From an uncultured Clostridia bacterium (GTDB taxonomy: Bacteria; Bacillota; Clostridia; TANB77; CAG-508): a stretch of 64,000 nt of DNA. The stretch is taken from the NCBI GenBank assembly GCA_934120315.1, contig CAKOTX010000004.1, forward strand, positions 1 through 64,000, read 5' to 3'. Below are positions 45,506 to 53,744 of the stretch, piece after piece. The position numbers were made by a program, and so were the translations under genes. Positions within the stretch are counted from its first letter, which is position 1. Every line of letters begins with the position of its first letter. Under the pieces are notes generated by a model, which saw only the letters and a program-made list of their open reading frames with translations, was not told where the DNA came from and made no database searches.

Positions 45506-45517
45506 TGTGTCTATTTA

Positions 45518-45546
45518 TTGCATTTTATGTAGATTAGTGCTATAAT
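45518..45546 (+). promoter_or_regulatory. Promoter of the 45613 gene
   Basis: TTGCAT (45518-45523), 17-base spacer, TATAAT (45541-45546), the same form as at 41733. Confidence 0.65.
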
Positions 45547-45612
45547 GAATACATATATGTCGGTTGTTTTCGTTATGATAAAATTTTATAAAAACGAGGA
45601 GGAAAACTCAAG

Positions 45613-46155
45613 ATGGATACTGACAACTTTTTTGCTAGCAAAAATACTTTGATTCTTCCTGCTTTTTGGGTTGATGATAAGCATTTTCCAACCGAAGTAC
45701 CTATTGAAACAACTTTAGGTCAAGTTTTCTTAGAAGGCTATGACGGACCTGCAAATCATTTGGGCTGGATGGATTTTGTTCAATTAAATTCATTAATTAA
45801 AAAGAACAACATTACAAATCTCATAATTCAAAATTTGGATGTTATCGGAAGAGCTGGCTTGGTTTATGGTAGTATTATTGTTTGTAATTCTTACAAATAT
45901 AAGCAAAATATTATCAAAGACATTCCAGAAAATAACTTAACTAGTTGTAAGCCTCTCTATTCCACTGTTTCATTTGGAGGCTGGGATTTTGAAGAAGATA
46001 CTGTTGAAGAATTGCCCGCAAGTGCAATGAACTATCTTCGTTATATCCTTGTAGCAACTAAAGTTAAAGAGGTTACTTACTCTTGCGAACATGTGTCTAT
46101 CACTGCTTTTTTTAATGAAAGGGGCCTGCCTAAGTTTAAAGAAAAGTACTACTAA
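45613..46155 (+). CDS. Hypothetical 180-residue cytoplasmic protein
   Basis: ATG with RBS GAGGAGG ten bases upstream; own promoter and terminator. Begins MDTDNFFASKNTLILPAFWVDD and ends GLPKFKEKYY. Mixed alpha/beta with hydrophobic strands (LIIQNLDVIGRAGLVYGSIIVCNS), no signal peptide or membrane segment, no recognised family. The leader resembles that of the 41797 gene (same promoter form, same GAGGAGG), suggesting shared expression. Confidence 0.65.
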   Translation: MDTDNFFASKNTLILPAFWVDDKHFPTEVPIETTLGQVFLEGYDGPANHLGWMDFVQLNSLIKKNNITNLIIQNLDVIGRAGLVYGSIIVCNSYKYKQNIIKDIPENNLTSCKPLYSTVSFGGWDFEEDTVEELPASAMNYLRYILVATKVKEVTYSCEHVSITAFFNERGLPKFKEKYY

Positions 46156-46160
46156 GAAGA

Positions 46161-46199
46161 AAGCTGATAAGTTCTAATAAAACTTGTCAGCTTTTTTCT
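46161..46199 (+). terminator. Terminator of the 45613 gene
   Basis: Thirteen-bp stem AAGCTGATAAGTT/AACTTGTCAGCTT (one G-T pair) followed by T6. Confidence 0.85.
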
Positions 46200-46253
46200 T
46201 GATTTTTGCATAAAAAATTAATAGTAAATCTATTTAATTAGATGACTGAGAAG

Positions 46254-46322
46254 GCTTACTTACGTAAGCAGCTATGATTTTGAATGTAGCTTATATAGAA
46301 ATATATAAGCTACAGTTTTTTT
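46254..46322 (+). ncRNA. Possible small RNA: two hairpins ending in a terminator
   Basis: Plus strand: hairpin GCTTAC-TTAC-GTAAGC (46254-46269), then a perfect 13-bp stem TGTAGCTTATATA/TATATAAGCTACA with GAAA tetraloop (46285-46314), then GTTTTTTTA. The upstream coding gene already has its own terminator at 46161, so this second one suggests a separate short transcript. The promoter is not clear (only TTGCAT at about 46207). Confidence 0.35.
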
Positions 46323-47443
46323 ATTTTAAATTTAATACCGTTACCACTTCTACATGTCCGTGTAAACGGAAACATATCAACAGGCTGAACCACTTTAATA
46401 TCATAATTCTTTTCCAGTAACATCAAATTATCGGCTAAACTATCAGGATTGCAACTAATATAAACTACTTTCTTAGGTTTAACTTTCAAAATAGTCTTAA
46501 TTGTTTTAGCATCCAAACCGCTTCTAGGTGGATCAACAAAAACTACATCAGCCTTTTCCTTGTTGCATAATTTAGGCAATAATTCTTCAACTTTTCCATC
46601 CATAAAAGAAGCATTTGTAATATTGTTCATTCTAGCATTTGCTCTTGCATCAATTACAGCATCTTTAACAATTTCTATTCCATACACTTTTTTCGCTTTT
46701 GATGCAACACTTAAAGAAATTGTTCCAATTCCAGAGTATAAATCATATACCACTTCATTTCCTGTAAGTTTAGCAAAATCAATTGCTGTGTCATATAACT
46801 TTTTCATCTGAACAGGATTAACTTGATAAAAAGACAATGGTGAAATTTTTATTTTCAACTCCCCTAACTTGTCCATTATAAAATCAGAGCCATACATTTT
46901 GAAATTTTTGTTTCCTAATATTGCATTAGTTTCTCTTATATTGATATTTTGAATAATTGATTTTATCTCTTTGAACTTTGTTGTTAGAGCTTTCACAATT
47001 TCTTGTTTTTTATACATCTTCCCATCTGTAGTTACAAATATAACCATAATTTCATCTGTATAAAAACCGTATCTAATTACAATATGCCTTAAAAATCCTT
47101 TTCCTGTATCTTCATTATAAATGCTAATATGATACTTTTTTACAAGCTCAAATATGTAATCAGCAACTTGATTTATTTTTTCATTTTGGATTGCACATTT
47201 GGCATATACAATTTTATGAGTTCCTTCCTCGAAGAAACCCATTTTACCATTTTTAAATGCATATTTTCCTTTATTCCTGTAATTGTAGGGATTTTCCATT
47301 CCAATACAATAATTCACTTTCACTTTTTGAGTTAATTTTTTTAGTTGATTTTCTACATATTCTGTTTTCGTTTTTAATTGTTGTGCATATGGCATTTTTC
47401 CATATACACATCCTCCACATTTTTCTTGAATTTCACAATTCAT
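46310..47443 (-). CDS. RNA (uracil-5-)-methyltransferase, RlmD/RlmCD (RumA) family, frameshifted at 3' end
   Basis: 377 residues; makes m5U in 23S rRNA (or tRNA) using SAM. Iron-sulphur cysteines CEIQEKCGGC with a fourth in YAKCAIQ, SAM site DLYSGIGTISL, VFVDPPRSGLD and the catalytic-cysteine motif YISCNPDSL are all present. The C-terminus reads TRTCRSGNGIKFK instead of the family's conserved HVEVV end. Dropping one base at about 46357 gives FTRHVEVVTVLNLK and a stop at 46321, so a one-base insertion (assembly error or mutation) near the end is very likely. The current frame still covers all catalytic parts. Confidence 0.9.
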   Translation of the reverse strand: MNCEIQEKCGGCVYGKMPYAQQLKTKTEYVENQLKKLTQKVKVNYCIGMENPYNYRNKGKYAFKNGKMGFFEEGTHKIVYAKCAIQNEKINQVADYIFELVKKYHISIYNEDTGKGFLRHIVIRYGFYTDEIMVIFVTTDGKMYKKQEIVKALTTKFKEIKSIIQNINIRETNAILGNKNFKMYGSDFIMDKLGELKIKISPLSFYQVNPVQMKKLYDTAIDFAKLTGNEVVYDLYSGIGTISLSVASKAKKVYGIEIVKDAVIDARANARMNNITNASFMDGKVEELLPKLCNKEKADVVFVDPPRSGLDAKTIKTILKVKPKKVVYISCNPDSLADNLMLLEKNYDIKVVQPVDMFPFTRTCRSGNGIKFKIKKL

Positions 47444-47465
47444 TTTTTCACATCCTATATGTTAT

Positions 47466-48407
47466 TTATTTTTTCTCTTTATTTCTCTTATCTTGAATTA
47501 TTTCCATCTCTTTTTCTGTAATCAATGTTACATTATTTTCTTTTGCCCATGATACACATCCTTTTAATACAGTACTCAAAAATACTCTTGGAACTTTTAT
47601 TAATTTTGCACAAGCCTCATCTGTGAATTTTACATCTGGATCAATTCTTGATGCCGCGTATTTTACAGTATCTAAGCTGATTCCTTTACTTGCTGGAATT
47701 GGCTCTGAAATTGGTCTTTTAAATCTTGTATACCAGAAGTTTTTATTATCACGATATCCGTAATCTACTGGAACTTGTGGGAATACACTTGAACTTACAC
47801 CATTTATTATTGCATCATAATATTTAGGCTTCATTAAGATATGGTCTACTTTTAATATAAAATGTGCTCCAAATTGACTTGTTATTCCATTAAATTGATG
47901 ATATGGTGGTAAATATTCATCTTGCACTTTGTCATTTTCCGCTCCATCTAATTCTCTTACCCATGTACATTCAAATACTTGGAAAGCTTCTTGAACTATC
48001 TTTGGATATTGTTCATTTGGATTTTCTCTCGTACTTTTTCCATCAACTAAGTTGAAAATACAATCTTTCATTTTTTCCTCAGTTGTTTCTCCTGGATATC
48101 CTAATCTTACCGCTTCTTTAAAATATTTTCTTTTATCTGTTATAAAATTAATTGTGCATTTTCCTGTTCTTAATATATTTTTAGCTGTATTTGAACTATT
48201 TCTACAACAAAGTAGCATTGCATAATAGTCCTTTCCTGCTATGTAATATGGGAAACATAGTGAATATGACCCCAAATTTGTTTGACCTGATTCACTTAAT
48301 GTTCCTATTTCTGTTGTTGGCATTGGAAAAAAGCTTGATGTTTGATAAAAATTATCAACTATCCTTAAATCTTTAAATCCATTCAATTCTTCTATTTTCT
48401 TCTCCAT
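47466..48407 (-). CDS. Flavin reductase-like (split-barrel) family protein
   Basis: 313 residues; ATG with RBS AGGGAG. The N-terminal half (GTLSESGQTNLGSYSLCFPYYIAG...LLCCRNSSNTAKNILRTGKCTINFI) has the pattern of FMN-binding split-barrel flavin reductases. The C-terminal 60 residues (FTDEACAKLIKVPRVFLSTVLKGCVSWAKENNVTLITEKE) resemble the small helical domain found at the end of light-independent protochlorophyllide reductase subunits and in various redox proteins. Cytoplasmic. Function uncertain; an NAD(P)H-dependent flavin or substrate reduction is the best guess. Confidence 0.55.
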   Translation of the reverse strand: MEKKIEELNGFKDLRIVDNFYQTSSFFPMPTTEIGTLSESGQTNLGSYSLCFPYYIAGKDYYAMLLCCRNSSNTAKNILRTGKCTINFITDKRKYFKEAVRLGYPGETTEEKMKDCIFNLVDGKSTRENPNEQYPKIVQEAFQVFECTWVRELDGAENDKVQDEYLPPYHQFNGITSQFGAHFILKVDHILMKPKYYDAIINGVSSSVFPQVPVDYGYRDNKNFWYTRFKRPISEPIPASKGISLDTVKYAASRIDPDVKFTDEACAKLIKVPRVFLSTVLKGCVSWAKENNVTLITEKEMEIIQDKRNKEKK

Positions 48408-48461
48408 CGTATCTCTCCCTTTCTCTAATCTTATGTCTGTATCAATATATTATTATAAAAT

Positions 48462-49472
48462 TTAAAAATTGTCAAAATCTAAATATGCATATTTTCTAGT
48501 TTTAAATTCAAGTGCCTTTTGTATTTCTTCTTTTGCCACCTCAGATATTTCACTTATTCGTCTTCCATTTACTAATGGATTTATATATCTTATTTTGGCA
48601 TCAATACTTACACAATATTTATCTTTAACCTCTTTATCACTTTCTTTGATTTCATGAGCATTTTTCCAAATATCAAATTTCTTTGAAATATCAGCATAAT
48701 CACATTTTTCGATTTTTTCTATTACTTCTTTTTCTGATAATTCATATAAATCTTTTTTGGTTATCAAATTTTGTGAAGACATTATTTTCATTATATCTGC
48801 TAAAAATTGCATTGAGAATTTGGGTTTATTATCTATGTATGAATTTGATAATCTTCTCATTCCTTTTACAAATTTTTCTGCAATTTTGATATTCTTGAAT
48901 CCTAATTCTTCAATTCCTTGTTCATTTTTCTGAATTTCTATATTTTCATAAATTTCTTTTACTTCTTCCAAGTTCCAAATATTTTTGCATGCCCCCAATC
49001 CATTAGAAAGTGTATATTCTAGTCTATCTGCTGATAGCATTGGAGTATCATTATCTGCTATCGGATATATATGATAATTATCAACTTCTTCTATTTTTAT
49101 TCCATCTCTTTTTAATAATGACATTATTTCTTTGGATTCACTGATTATTTGAGTTGTAAGAGATTCTGTTGATTCTTGCTTTTTATAATCTCCATTCATA
49201 AAGTCTATACTGTGCTTAAATACTGGTGTTGCTATATCGTGAAATAGCCCTGCAATTGTTTGCTTTTTGTCTTTTGTAAAATTCCATACAATTAGACTAA
49301 CTGCTATGCTATGTTCTAAACTTGAATACCATACCATTTTGTCAAATAATTTTGTATAATATGTACCACATGACACACTTATTTCTGATAGTTTCTGCAT
49401 TTGTGGTGTGTTTATGTAATCATTCAAAAATTCTGGTATTTCATTTGATAATATTTTTAAATATTCTTTCAT
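48462..49472 (-). CDS. HD-domain phosphohydrolase
   Basis: 336 residues; ATG with RBS AAAGGA. The HD metal site is visible as H...HD...D: SLEHSIAVSLIVW, AGLFHDIATPVFKHSIDFMNG and SADRLEYT. This arrangement is that of HD hydrolases acting on nucleotides (dGTPase/YfbR-like and related). It starts 17 bases after the restored stop codon of the helicase gene, so the two are probably co-transcribed and may act together. Substrate unknown. Confidence 0.75.
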   Translation of the reverse strand: MKEYLKILSNEIPEFLNDYINTPQMQKLSEISVSCGTYYTKLFDKMVWYSSLEHSIAVSLIVWNFTKDKKQTIAGLFHDIATPVFKHSIDFMNGDYKKQESTESLTTQIISESKEIMSLLKRDGIKIEEVDNYHIYPIADNDTPMLSADRLEYTLSNGLGACKNIWNLEEVKEIYENIEIQKNEQGIEELGFKNIKIAEKFVKGMRRLSNSYIDNKPKFSMQFLADIMKIMSSQNLITKKDLYELSEKEVIEKIEKCDYADISKKFDIWKNAHEIKESDKEVKDKYCVSIDAKIRYINPLVNGRRISEISEVAKEEIQKALEFKTRKYAYLDFDNF

Positions 49473-49580
49473 ATCATGTTCCTTTCTTTTATTTTACATA
49501 TTTTTCAATCTCATCATATAATTCATTTTCTTCGAATGCAGCTTTTGATTTTATCCTAATTAAAGGTATTTCCATATATT

Positions 49581-52238
49581 TTAAGATTTTTCCTTTTTTT
49601 CGTCTCTTTCTTTTTGCTCTATTTTTTCATGATCTTTTCCATCTACTTCTATTGCTAAAATTGGCTTATTTATCGTTTGTGAATATATTGCAAAATCCAA
49701 GTGAGAATTATGTAATATAAATCTTCTTAACTCTTCATTTTCATCTAAAAACTTTTTATCTGTAACAAATTCTGCTAGAGGAAGCTTCCAAGCCATTTTA
49801 TATTTTCCCTCTTTTTTACTTATAAATTTTGAAATTAACTCATGTATTTTTTCTTCAAACGGATTATCAATACTTGGTATTACTTGTTGATAACTTTCTA
49901 TTTCTTTATATAGATAGTCAAATATACATACCGTCTTATCTGGAATTGTCTCTCCATATGTTTCGATATACTCTATCAAGTTTTTCATATTTTCATCATT
50001 TTTCTTAAAAAATTCTTTGTCAGCTACTAAAACAAATTTATCTTTAGCTCTTGATACTGCTACATTAATCAATTGTTTTGTAAATAAATTATTAGCTCCT
50101 TTTAAATGATTTATACAAACTTTGGTATTATTTAGTACTGCTGAAAAATAAACTTCTTTTTCACCTTTTCCTTGGAAGGTATGAATTGTACCACATCTCT
50201 CTTTTCCATATTTTTCTCTTAATATATCTGCTTGTTTTCTAAATGGAGTTATTATGAACTTATTCTCAATATTATTATCAATCTGAGAATTTATTGTCTT
50301 TATTTCTCTTTCATTTTTATAGCCTTCATTTAAATCCACATATTTTCCCTTATCATCATCTATTACAGACATTGAACTCTTATTAGAAGTTTTATATATT
50401 TTCAATTTGTTGTCATAAAAATATTTGTTGCAATAATTTATAATATTATAATCACATCTATAATGCTCTAACAACATCTGACTTGCAGGCTCCATAGTTT
50501 GTTCTATGCTTGATAAAAGATTCTGCTTACTATATTTATATTTTTCATCAACTTGATTTTTTAAATATTTTTCATTTACATCAGTAATAGCACTAAGTTG
50601 TTTTAAATCTCCTACTACTATAAGTTGTTTTGCTAAATATAAAACTGGTATAGCAGTTAAGATATCACATTGAGAGGATTCATCAATAATTACATAATCT
50701 ATTTTCTCTCCATTCTCAAAATATTTTTTATAATTTGACACTACAGAATCTGCTGTTGTAAGAACTATTGGATATAGTTTTAATAAATCATTTTTACAAG
50801 AATTAACTTTTGGAGTTGGATTTTGAACTGTTTTTTCAGTATCTTTATTAGCCTGAACATATTTTATGCATTTTTGTAGCAATTCCATATCCATATTTTC
50901 TTTAACTTTGCTTTTTAGTATCCTTCTTGAAATTGGAATATATTCTTGCAAATACATTTCTGTTATCTTTTGTTTCAATTCTTCAAATTTTTCATTTTCT
51001 AGTTGTTTTTCTAATACTTCTATCGTACTTTTTAAGTAATATTCTTCTAAAATTAAATGAATTGCAATTCCATCATTTTTTAAATCTTTTTCTTTGATTC
51101 TTAGAAGAACATATGAAACAATTTTTTCAAATACATTTAGTTTTTCTTTTTCATCCAAAATAATTAAGATTTTAGCTAAAATTGATATTATTTTCTTTAG
51201 TTTTATTAATCTTAACTTTTTATATTTTTGAACAATTTTTATACTATCTTCATCTACTGAATATGAATTTTTAGTTTTTTCAACATGTCTTAACTGATTT
51301 TTTAATTCTTGAAGTTCATTACATTTATCAATTAATTTTGTTAGTTTTTCTTCTTTTTTATCTAAATCAGCAATTATTTCTATTAATTTATTTTTACTTT
51401 CATCAAAATCTATTAATTCATTTTCTTGTAATTCATTATCTAACCTGTTTAATATTTCTGTAATATTTTCTTCTACTTGCTCTGCCATTATAGTTGAATT
51501 TCCAAGCCTTATGTAACACTTTGGAATATCCATTTTTTGCAATTCTTCTACTACATTTTCTATTGCTGAGTTATTTTTTGATACCACTAATACTTTTTTA
51601 TTTTGGTAGATTAAATTTGATAAAATATTTAGTATTGTGGTTGTTTTTCCTGTTCCAGGAGGTCCCTCTATTATTGACACTCTCTCATTAATTGAATTGT
51701 TTATTGATTTTTTCTGTGAACGATTTGCCTGTTCTATTAATAACATCTCTTTATTTTCTTGATTTTTATTCTTTTTAACACTTGGTACTCTTTTTTGTGA
51801 AAAGTAATAATATAATAGGTTTTCTGTTTCCATTTTTAAATTATTAAATATTTTTGGATATACATCTTCTTTCATTTTTAAACTAATATATCCTATTGAG
51901 TTCTTGGTTTCTTTTTCTAATAATCTTTGAATAACTTCTAAGTAGTAATTTTTTAAATTTTCTATAATCATCATTAAATGTGGTGTTTCGTATTTTTCTT
52001 CTATCAAGCTTTCTATAAATTCTTGTATATCTTTTTTATTTGTAAAATTAATTGATTCTATATTTTCTAATTTTATATAGCTTGCATTACTACTATTTAT
52101 AAAACTATATTTTACTAATCTCTCATTCATTTCTAAGACTTTAACTTTGAGTTCTTTTTGATTTCTTGTTTTTATTTTTACTGTTTTATGTTTTTTTATT
52201 GCAAAATTTAAATATTTAATAATTGGTTCTTGATTCAT
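49581..52238 (-). CDS. UPF1-like SF1 helicase with C-terminal nuclease-like domain, frameshifted at 3' end
   Basis: 885 residues; ATG with RBS AAGGAG. Walker A GPPGTGKTTTILNIL, Walker B-type DYVIIDESSQCD, motif III VGDLKQLSA, motif VI NVAVSRAKDKFVLVAD; a long coiled-coil insertion lies at about 270-470. The C-terminus (LDFAIYSQTINKPILAIEVDGKDHE) has the D...ExD pattern of Vsr/DUF559/DUF2726-type endonuclease folds but stops early. Adding one base in the A runs at 49587-49600 continues it as KILKYMEIPLIRIKSKAAF and ends at 49489, the normal close of such domains. So a one-base deletion in a homopolymer is likely. Role may be DNA repair or defence; the HD gene follows. Confidence 0.8.
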   Translation of the reverse strand: MNQEPIIKYLNFAIKKHKTVKIKTRNQKELKVKVLEMNERLVKYSFINSSNASYIKLENIESINFTNKKDIQEFIESLIEEKYETPHLMMIIENLKNYYLEVIQRLLEKETKNSIGYISLKMKEDVYPKIFNNLKMETENLLYYYFSQKRVPSVKKNKNQENKEMLLIEQANRSQKKSINNSINERVSIIEGPPGTGKTTTILNILSNLIYQNKKVLVVSKNNSAIENVVEELQKMDIPKCYIRLGNSTIMAEQVEENITEILNRLDNELQENELIDFDESKNKLIEIIADLDKKEEKLTKLIDKCNELQELKNQLRHVEKTKNSYSVDEDSIKIVQKYKKLRLIKLKKIISILAKILIILDEKEKLNVFEKIVSYVLLRIKEKDLKNDGIAIHLILEEYYLKSTIEVLEKQLENEKFEELKQKITEMYLQEYIPISRRILKSKVKENMDMELLQKCIKYVQANKDTEKTVQNPTPKVNSCKNDLLKLYPIVLTTADSVVSNYKKYFENGEKIDYVIIDESSQCDILTAIPVLYLAKQLIVVGDLKQLSAITDVNEKYLKNQVDEKYKYSKQNLLSSIEQTMEPASQMLLEHYRCDYNIINYCNKYFYDNKLKIYKTSNKSSMSVIDDDKGKYVDLNEGYKNEREIKTINSQIDNNIENKFIITPFRKQADILREKYGKERCGTIHTFQGKGEKEVYFSAVLNNTKVCINHLKGANNLFTKQLINVAVSRAKDKFVLVADKEFFKKNDENMKNLIEYIETYGETIPDKTVCIFDYLYKEIESYQQVIPSIDNPFEEKIHELISKFISKKEGKYKMAWKLPLAEFVTDKKFLDENEELRRFILHNSHLDFAIYSQTINKPILAIEVDGKDHEKIEQKERDEKKEKS

Positions 52239-52379
52239 TTATTTCTCCTTATTTTCCATAAATATACTATTACAAAATCCACAAATTGTCAATCTATACC
52301 AATTTTAAAATCTGAATATCCTATCAAAAAATGAACCCCAAATTATAAAATGTTTATACTGATTAATATCTTGCTTTTC

Positions 52380-52408
52380 TTGCATATTCACTATATTAGT
52401 GTTATAAT
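52380..52408 (+). promoter_or_regulatory. Promoter of engB
   Basis: TTGCAT (52380-52385), 17-base spacer, TATAAT (52403-52408). Confidence 0.7.
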
Positions 52409-52474
52409 ATTTACATATTTATTAATTCTGCATAGTTACTAATTTAGCTATGTATGAATATGAAAGGAAAAATT

Positions 52475-53056
52475 ATGATAATAAAAAATCCTCGCTTTGA
52501 AATTTCAGCAGTTAAAGCAAATCAATATCCTAAAAATGGATTACCAGAAGTAGTTTTGGTTGGAAAATCTAATGTTGGAAAATCAAGCTTTATAAATACA
52601 ATGATTAATAGAAAAAAATTGGCTCGTACTAGTAGTGAACCTGGGAAAACCCGTCAACTTAATTTTTATAATATGGATGATAAATTTTATTTTGTTGATT
52701 TACCTGGTTACGGCTATAGCAAAATGTCTAAACAAGAACAGGTTAAAGTTGGTGAATTTATTGAATATTATTTACAACATCGTAAGGAAATTTGTTTAAT
52801 TATCTTTTTGGTAGATATTAGACATGACCCTACTCAAAATGATTTTTTAATGTATGATTACGTTATTAGAAGTGGCTTGCCTTGCATGATTTTAGCTAAT
52901 AAAGCTGATAAAATTGCAAAGACTAAAGTTGATGATACTGCAAAAAATATTCAAAAACAGCTTAATCCTATTGGTGATATTATTACTCTTCCTTTTTCTT
53001 CTGAAAGAAAAGTGTATAGTGATGAAGTTTGGAAAATAATTGAATCTTATTTGTAA
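52475..53056 (+). CDS. engB: Ribosome biogenesis GTP-binding protein EngB (YihA/YsxC)
   Basis: 193 residues from the ATG at 52475 with AAAGGAAA upstream; an ATG at 52454 in frame lacks an RBS. G1 GKSNVGKS (30-37), switch I TSSEPGKTRQLNFY, G3 DLPGYG, G4 NKADK and the G5 region near PFSSE are in the right order. Essential GTPase for late assembly of the large ribosomal subunit. The family's usual neighbours (lon, clpX) are absent. Confidence 0.95.
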   Translation: MIIKNPRFEISAVKANQYPKNGLPEVVLVGKSNVGKSSFINTMINRKKLARTSSEPGKTRQLNFYNMDDKFYFVDLPGYGYSKMSKQEQVKVGEFIEYYLQHRKEICLIIFLVDIRHDPTQNDFLMYDYVIRSGLPCMILANKADKIAKTKVDDTAKNIQKQLNPIGDIITLPFSSERKVYSDEVWKIIESYL

Positions 53057-53060
53057 AAGT

Positions 53061-53092
53061 AAAAGAGCAAACTTATATGTCTGCTCTTTTTT
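53061..53092. terminator. Terminator between engB and the DUF951 gene
   Basis: Stem AAAAGAGCA/TGCTCTTTT followed by T; it overlaps the 3' end of the convergent gene. Confidence 0.7.
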
Positions 53093-53261
53093 CTATTTTT
53101 GTTATCATTTTTATTGCCTTCGGTCTGTCCAGAATCACAATATGTCCACAACCTTGGCATTTTAATTTAAAATCTACTCCAACTCTGGTTATTTCCCATA
53201 ACTTGCTTCCACATGGATGTGGCTTTTTGGTTCTAACTATATCTCCAACTTTGTAGTCCAT
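53073..53261 (-). CDS. DUF951 family protein
   Basis: 62 residues; ATG with RBS AGGAGGG. DYKVGDIVRTKKPHPCGSKLWEITRVGVDFKLKCQGCGHIV is the full conserved pattern of this family, a small KOW/SH3-like barrel with cysteines (CGS, CQGCGH) that may bind zinc. Function unknown. Last gene of a minus-strand run (RNase J, gltX, HAD, DUF951). Confidence 0.9.
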   Translation of the reverse strand: MDYKVGDIVRTKKPHPCGSKLWEITRVGVDFKLKCQGCGHIVILDRPKAIKMITKIEKRADI

Positions 53262-53273
53262 ATTGTGTCCCTC

Positions 53274-53744
53274 CTATCTTTCATTATCTTCTTTTGATTT
53301 GATTCTTCCAAATCTTTTTATTATTTCTTCTACGTCTTTTAATTGAAGGCCTTTACCAATTCCTCTGGTATTAGTATCATCCATTTTTATTAAACGTGAT
53401 AATATCTCCTCATCAAAATCTTTAAAAATTTCGTCATCTAATAAAACATAATCCTCTATATCCTGGTGTTCAGCTAACCACTGTTTTATTTCTTTTCCTC
53501 TTTTATTTTCTAAAAAAGGAGTTTTCTCAAATGTAATCCCATTTCGTAAGAGAATTTCTTGAACTTCAACAAAACCTTTTTTATATCTAAAAGATGAATC
53601 TACAACTACTTTTGCCCCAGTTTCAATAACTGCTCTTTTTAAGAGTTTTACATTTTCTTCGTCAATATCTGATTTTCTATTTTTATTCATGATGAAATCA
53701 TCTGAATTTAAAACTCCATCAACATCTAAAAAAATGACTTTCAT
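53274..53744 (-). CDS. HAD-family phosphatase (Swiss Army Knife RNA-repair HAD type)
   Basis: 156 residues. Motif I LDVDGVLN, motif II VVDSSFR and a later LDDE acid pair are those of the stand-alone HAD domain also found in RNA repair proteins. The start codon overlaps the gltX stop (TAATG) and AGGAG lies inside gltX, so translation is coupled. Cytoplasmic phosphatase; the substrate is not known, though an RNA or nucleotide 3'/5' phosphate is possible. Confidence 0.7.
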   Translation of the reverse strand: MKVIFLDVDGVLNSDDFIMNKNRKSDIDEENVKLLKRAVIETGAKVVVDSSFRYKKGFVEVQEILLRNGITFEKTPFLENKRGKEIKQWLAEHQDIEDYVLLDDEIFKDFDEEILSRLIKMDDTNTRGIGKGLQLKDVEEIIKRFGRIKSKEDNER

